Shown: in pieces, positions 6,174 to 8,845 of the stretch
Layout of the letters: every line of letters begins with the position of its first letter
How positions within the stretch are numbered: position 1 is the stretch's first letter
Position numbers and translations under genes: made by a program
Source of the DNA: Betaproteobacteria bacterium
Lineage (GTDB): Bacteria > Pseudomonadota > Gammaproteobacteria > Burkholderiales > Casimicrobiaceae
Direction: 5' to 3'
Length of the DNA: 8,845 nt
Assembly: GCA_003153335.1 (NCBI GenBank)
Contig: PLYG01000282.1
Span: 1-8,845 of the forward strand
Notes under the pieces: generated by a model
Database searches by the model: none
What the model was told of the DNA's origin: nothing
Seen by the model: the letters and a program-made list of their open reading frames with translations, nothing else

Positions 6174-6193
6174 TAGATTCTCCCTATTCTCAA

Positions 6194-6560
6194 TCTAGTC
6201 GAGGCGCGGTGCGGCGGTCTCACCGCCGCGAATGCGCTGTGCCAGCAACTTGATCCCGCGCCAGAATTTGGGCAACAGCCACGCCGCAAAGCACAGAAAC
6301 AGCACGAGCAGGACCAGAAACGCAACCGGATGCAGGAACATCGCCCACAGCCCGCCCAGCACCACGGCCTCCTCGCTGAACGAGGCCGCCCAGTTGGAAA
6401 ACGGCTCGGGGGAAGTGTTGATCACGGCGCGGCTGCCGGCCTTGGTGAAATGGCTGCCCGATGCAATCGTGCCGCCCACCAGACCGGCCGCGAGCATCAA
6501 CGCGGGGTCCACATCGCTGAACGTCGCGGCGGCGAGCACGGCGCCGGCTGGGATGCGGAT
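6194..6560 (-). repeat. Direct repeat copy B: 3' end of the intact DUF4126 gene
   Basis: This is the partner of 2816-3179, in the same orientation. It lies wholly within the full-length DUF4126 gene and ends at that gene's stop codon. Compared with copy A it has three extra bases near the stop (a GGET rather than GE tail region) and the codon change that gives NWAAS instead of NWLAS. Confidence 0.95.
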
Positions 6561-6803
6561 GAAGGTGTGAATCGCGTCCCAGACCGAATCGAAGCCGGGA
6601 ATCTTGTCGGCGAAAAACTCCAGCATGAACATCAACCCCGACACCGTCAGCACCAGCGGATGCATCAGCAGATGCAGGCCGGACGGCAACTGGATGACGC
6701 CGAAATGCGCCAGCAGGCCGGCCAGAAACAATACCGCGTACAGGCGAATGCCGCTCGCCCACGCCAGACCCGCGCCTATGGCTATTTGATGCACCAGGTC
6801 CAT
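6195..6803 (-). CDS. DUF4126 family integral membrane protein, intact
   Basis: A 202-residue inner-membrane protein of unknown function. It has several hydrophobic segments: about 4-34 (IAIGAGLAWASGIRLYAVLF), 45-67, 85-115 (GAVLAAATF ... LAAGLVGGTIA) and a long one at 150-180 (LWAMFLHPVAFLVLLVLF). The conserved-looking middle SHFTKAGSRAVINTSPEP is typical of the family as I recall it. ATG 6803 is chosen because GGGAG lies about 6 bases upstream; a TTG at 6815 would overlap that ribosome site. The Mrr-like nuclease follows by 21 bases, so co-transcription is likely. The 3' 365 bases are duplicated at the far side of the RM block. Function cannot be assigned; the pairing with a membrane-bound nuclease is the only functional hint. 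Confidence 0.88.
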   Translation of the reverse strand: MDLVHQIAIGAGLAWASGIRLYAVLFLAGLLAHFGVIQLPSGLHLLMHPLVLTVSGLMFMLEFFADKIPGFDSVWDAIHTFIRIPAGAVLAAATFSDVDPALMLAAGLVGGTIASGSHFTKAGSRAVINTSPEPFSNWAASFSEEAVVLGGLWAMFLHPVAFLVLLVLFLCFAAWLLPKFWRGIKLLAQRIRGGETAAPRLD

Positions 6804-6834
6804 GACTTCTCCCAATTCTCGTAGACTTCACCGT

Positions 6835-6882
6835 ATCGTACGATTCGACGAGATGGGTGTCGCTGCGCTCGACCCATCCTAC
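6835..6882. repeat. REP-like palindromic element
   Basis: A perfect 10-base palindrome ATCGTACGAT (6835-6844) is followed by a stem GATGGGT (6852-6858) / ACCCATC (6872-6878) with a 13-base loop, then CTACG. The GATGGGT...GCGC...ACCCATCCTACG pattern is, from memory, a widespread intergenic REP-like sequence in beta- and gammaproteobacteria. It sits between the end of the bioC-like gene and the start of DUF4126. It could end bioC transcription or be a dispersed repeat. Copy number cannot be judged from one window. Confidence 0.55.
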
Positions 6883-6912
6883 GGAAACCCCAGCGAAACC
6901 GATGATACGACG

Positions 6913-7839
6913 CTACCGCCGCCCGTGACTGCTGCGACCAATATCCTCGACCCGGACCACGGCAACGCCGTCCTTGCCCGGGCGCGGCTGCGGCTTCCAA
7001 GCGTGGCCGTAGATGATCTCGAACGTTGCGGGCAGCGTGCCGTCCCGGCGCATCACTTCATACGCGGCGCGCATGGTCCGCCACGCGTCCTTGCCTGCCA
7101 GGCCGCGCGAACGCGCGACATGCGCATTGGTCGACCCCGTGGCGCGCAAATCGGCGAACAGACCGTCGAGATCCCGATAAGTCAGGGTGATGGTCTCCAT
7201 GTCCATCACCGGATCGGCAAAGCCGGCGTGAACCAGCATGTCACCCACGTCGTGCATGTCGATGAATCGATGGACGTGCGCCCCGGCCGCCTGCCCCCAC
7301 GCGGCGCGCAGTTCCTTGAGCGTATCGGGGCCCAGCATGCTGAACAGCACGAGGCCTTCGGTGACCAGCACCCGGCGCCATTCGGCAAACGTGGCCGATG
7401 GGTCGGCCGTCCAATGGAGCGCCAGATTGCTCCAGATGCAGCCGACGCTGGCATCGGGCAGCGGCAACCGGTCGAAGTCTGCCGCGACCGGCTGCACGGG
7501 ACCGAAGCCAAGCCAGCGCCGCATCCACGCCGGGACCGCACCGGCGCCCACCGCGTAGCGCGCCCGGGCCAGCATGGGCAGGGCGGAATCGACTGCCAGC
7601 AACCGGGCGTCGGGAAAGCGGCCCGCCAGTCCCTTCAGCGCATGGCCCGTGCCGCAGCCGGCGTCGAGCACGAGCCTGGGCGCCAGCCTGAGATACTCCA
7701 GCCGCTCCAGCATGCGCCGCGCCACCTCCTGCTGCAGCACCGAAGCCTTGTCGTAGTCCTCAGGCGCCGCCGCGGCCCGCGCAAAGCGGCGGCGCACCTG
7801 GACCAGGTCGAGTTGAACGGGTGGGACTGGAGCTGACAC
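6913..7839 (-). CDS. bioC: BioC-like SAM methyltransferase (malonyl-ACP O-methyltransferase)
   Basis: A 308-residue class I SAM methyltransferase. Motif I LDAGCGTG is at 58-65, the ribose-binding acidic residue in LLAVDS is D84, and the next elements are ADFDRLPLPDASVGCIWSNLALHW and LFSMLGPDTLKELRAAW. The last two stretches are typical of BioC, which methylates malonyl-ACP to start pimelate synthesis for biotin in the cytosol. The N-terminal VRRRFARAAA...YDKASVLQQEVARRMLERL also fits BioC. No ATG fits; GTG 7839 is the most likely start, because upstream the frame contains no usable start before the comF region, and no Shine-Dalgarno is evident. It is divergent from comF, 63 bases apart. Standing alone, without other bio genes, it could be a BioC paralogue with another substrate. 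Confidence 0.82.
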   Translation of the reverse strand: MSAPVPPVQLDLVQVRRRFARAAAAPEDYDKASVLQQEVARRMLERLEYLRLAPRLVLDAGCGTGHALKGLAGRFPDARLLAVDSALPMLARARYAVGAGAVPAWMRRWLGFGPVQPVAADFDRLPLPDASVGCIWSNLALHWTADPSATFAEWRRVLVTEGLVLFSMLGPDTLKELRAAWGQAAGAHVHRFIDMHDVGDMLVHAGFADPVMDMETITLTYRDLDGLFADLRATGSTNAHVARSRGLAGKDAWRTMRAAYEVMRRDGTLPATFEIIYGHAWKPQPRPGKDGVAVVRVEDIGRSSHGRR

Positions 7840-7879
7840 AAGCGGTGTCGCGGATTTGCGAGCGTAAAATGGGGCATCG

Positions 7880-7885
7880 ATTGTA
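7880..7885 (-). promoter_or_regulatory. Possible -10 box for bioC
   Basis: TACAAT on the minus strand (5 of 6 to consensus) would start transcription near 7873, about 34 bases before the GTG. No recognisable -35 box lies at the right distance, where the comF ribosome site and start codon fall. The 63-base gap must hold both divergent promoters. For comF, TAAAAT at 7865-7870 is the best -10 candidate, also without a clear -35. Confidence 0.25.
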
Positions 7886-7902
7886 CCCGGAGGGTGTTGC
7901 GA

Positions 7903-8625
7903 ATGCCGGCCACGATGGCGCGCGGATGGCGGGATCGATTTGTCGGCATGGTGCGCACCGCGTTGCCGCAGGCGTGTGCGCTGTGCGCGGCACCGACCGG
8001 CACTGCACTGATCTGCGCGGCGTGCGCCGGCGCGCTGCTGCGCCTGCCGCAGACCTGCCCGCGTTGCGCGCTGCCCTCCGCGGAGGGCGGTCTCTGCGGG
8101 CAATGTATAGCGGATCCTCCGGCATTCGACCGCTCGCAGGCCGCATTCGTCTACGCCTTTCCGCTCGACCGGCTGGTGCAGTCGTTCAAGTATCACGGCA
8201 CGCTCGCCTACGCCGACTGGTTCGCCCAGGCCATGCTGGAGTGGCGCGCCAGGCCGCCCGCAGCCGATGTACTGATTCCCGTCCCGCTTGCGCGCAGGCG
8301 GCAGCGGGAGCGCGGATTCAACCAGGCACTGGAAATTGCCAAGCCGCTGTCGCGCTGGACCGGTATCCCGCTGCTGGCCGATTCCGCAATCCGCGTGCGC
8401 GACACCCCGCCCCAGGCATCGCTGCCGTGGAGCGAGCGGGCAAAGAACATCCGCGGCGCATTCGCGTGCGCCACGGGCCTCGCCGGAAGACGCGTGATCG
8501 TCATCGACGACGTGATGACGACCGGCGCGTCGCTGGAGGAATTCGCGAAAACGCTCAAGCGTGCCGGCGCGGCCAGCGTCGAAAACTGGCTGATCGCGCG
8601 CACGCTGCCGCCGGCGGGCGAATAA
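7903..8625 (+). CDS. comF: ComF family protein (phosphoribosyltransferase-like)
   Basis: A 240-residue cytosolic protein required for DNA uptake in naturally competent bacteria and widely conserved outside them. The N-terminal zinc-binding part has four CxxC pairs: C25/C28, C38/C41, C52/C55 and C65/C68. The phosphoribosyltransferase domain follows, with VLIPVPLARRRQRERGFNQA (123-142), the QASL...ER..N.RGAF block (171-187) and the PRPP-binding VIVIDDVMTTG (198-208). ATG 7903 is chosen because GGAGG lies 9 bases upstream; GTG 7894 is too close to that site. The stop is 2 bases before the trmL start, so the two are one operon. Very GC-rich, like a native gene. The precise biochemical role of ComF is still unsettled. 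Confidence 0.95.
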   Translation: MPATMARGWRDRFVGMVRTALPQACALCAAPTGTALICAACAGALLRLPQTCPRCALPSAEGGLCGQCIADPPAFDRSQAAFVYAFPLDRLVQSFKYHGTLAYADWFAQAMLEWRARPPAADVLIPVPLARRRQRERGFNQALEIAKPLSRWTGIPLLADSAIRVRDTPPQASLPWSERAKNIRGAFACATGLAGRRVIVIDDVMTTGASLEEFAKTLKRAGAASVENWLIARTLPPAGE

Positions 8626-8627
8626 CG

Positions 8628-8845
8628 GTGTTCGCGGTCGTCCTCGTGCACCCCGAGATTCCGCCCAATACCGGCAACATTATCCGCCTGGCCGCCAACA
8701 CCGGCGCGACTTTGCACCTGGTCGAGCCGCTGGGCTTCAGGTTGGAGGACCGCGAATTGAAGCGCGCCGGGCTCGACTACCATGAGTATGCCGGCCTGGT
8801 GGTGCACAAGGATTGGCCGGCCTGCTGCGTACACCTGCAAGGCAG
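8628..8845 (+). CDS. trmL: tRNA (cytidine/uridine-2'-O-)-methyltransferase TrmL, 5' part
   Basis: SPOUT-family methyltransferase that modifies the 2'-O of the wobble base (position 34) of certain leucine tRNAs. Seventy-two codons are visible before the window ends, out of about 155. The diagnostic start of the family is present: VLVHPEIPPNTGNIIRLAAN, then GATLHLVEPLGFRLEDRELKRAGLDYHEY. The start is GTG 8628, two bases after the comF stop, and translation is probably coupled to comF since the ribosome site would lie in the comF 3' end. It is cut by the window edge and otherwise normal. Confidence 0.95.
   Translation, partial: MFAVVLVHPEIPPNTGNIIRLAANTGATLHLVEPLGFRLEDRELKRAGLDYHEYAGLVVHKDWPACCVHLQG

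Noticed and set aside
7840..8196. In-frame upstream extension of the bioC-like gene
   Set aside because: It lies across the comF 5' region on the other strand, where ComF zinc-finger residues are clear, and the extension lacks BioC similarity.
1..8845. CRISPR array, tRNA or rRNA genes
   Set aside because: No regularly spaced short repeats and no cloverleaf or rRNA-like sequence were seen on either strand.

Overview
The window looks like the chromosome of a GC-rich betaproteobacterium. The evidence is a caa3-like/aa3 cytochrome c oxidase subunit II with a fused cytochrome c domain, followed by subunit I, on one side. On the other side is a divergent bioC-like / comF-trmL cluster, an arrangement I recall from Burkholderiales and related betaproteobacteria. 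The genus cannot be named from the sequence alone.

Layout. 1-2524 (minus strand): ctaC (coxB) then ctaD (partial, running off the left edge), the start of a respiratory terminal-oxidase operon. 2525-2815: non-coding. 2816-3179: a second, 5'-truncated copy of the 3' half of a DUF4126 membrane-protein gene. 3180-3320: a junction segment rich in inverted repeats. 3321-5285: a compact restriction-modification module. It has a beta-class N4-cytosine-type DNA methyltransferase (minus) diverging from a small helix-turn-helix gene that overlaps a putative PD-(D/E)xK endonuclease gene (both plus). A short AT-rich control region with a TTGACA/TGTCAA palindrome separates the two arms. 5307-6803 (minus): a complete DUF4126 gene followed by an Mrr-like, membrane-anchored nuclease with a topoisomerase-type zinc ribbon, probably one transcription unit. 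6804-6912: a REP-like hairpin region. 6913-7839 (minus): bioC-like methyltransferase. 7903-8845 (plus): comF and trmL (partial).

Main observation. The block 3180-6193, carrying two different nuclease genes and the methyltransferase, lies between two direct repeats of about 365 bp (2816-3179 and 6194-6560). Both are the 3' end of DUF4126 and share the same stop codon. Recombination between them would delete about 3.4 kb and leave one intact DUF4126 gene. Most differences between the copies are synonymous, so they probably diverged as working genes in different lineages before being brought together. This points to acquisition of a defence island by recombination rather than a fresh tandem duplication.

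How the parts work together. The methyltransferase should protect the sites cut by the overlapping endonuclease. The small HTH protein and the palindromes in the divergent promoter region are candidates for a timing circuit like that of C-protein RM systems, although the HTH is not of the usual C-protein type. The -35 box of the best methyltransferase promoter is inside the palindrome, so binding there could block methyltransferase transcription. The sequence specificity of the RM pair cannot be read from the sequence.
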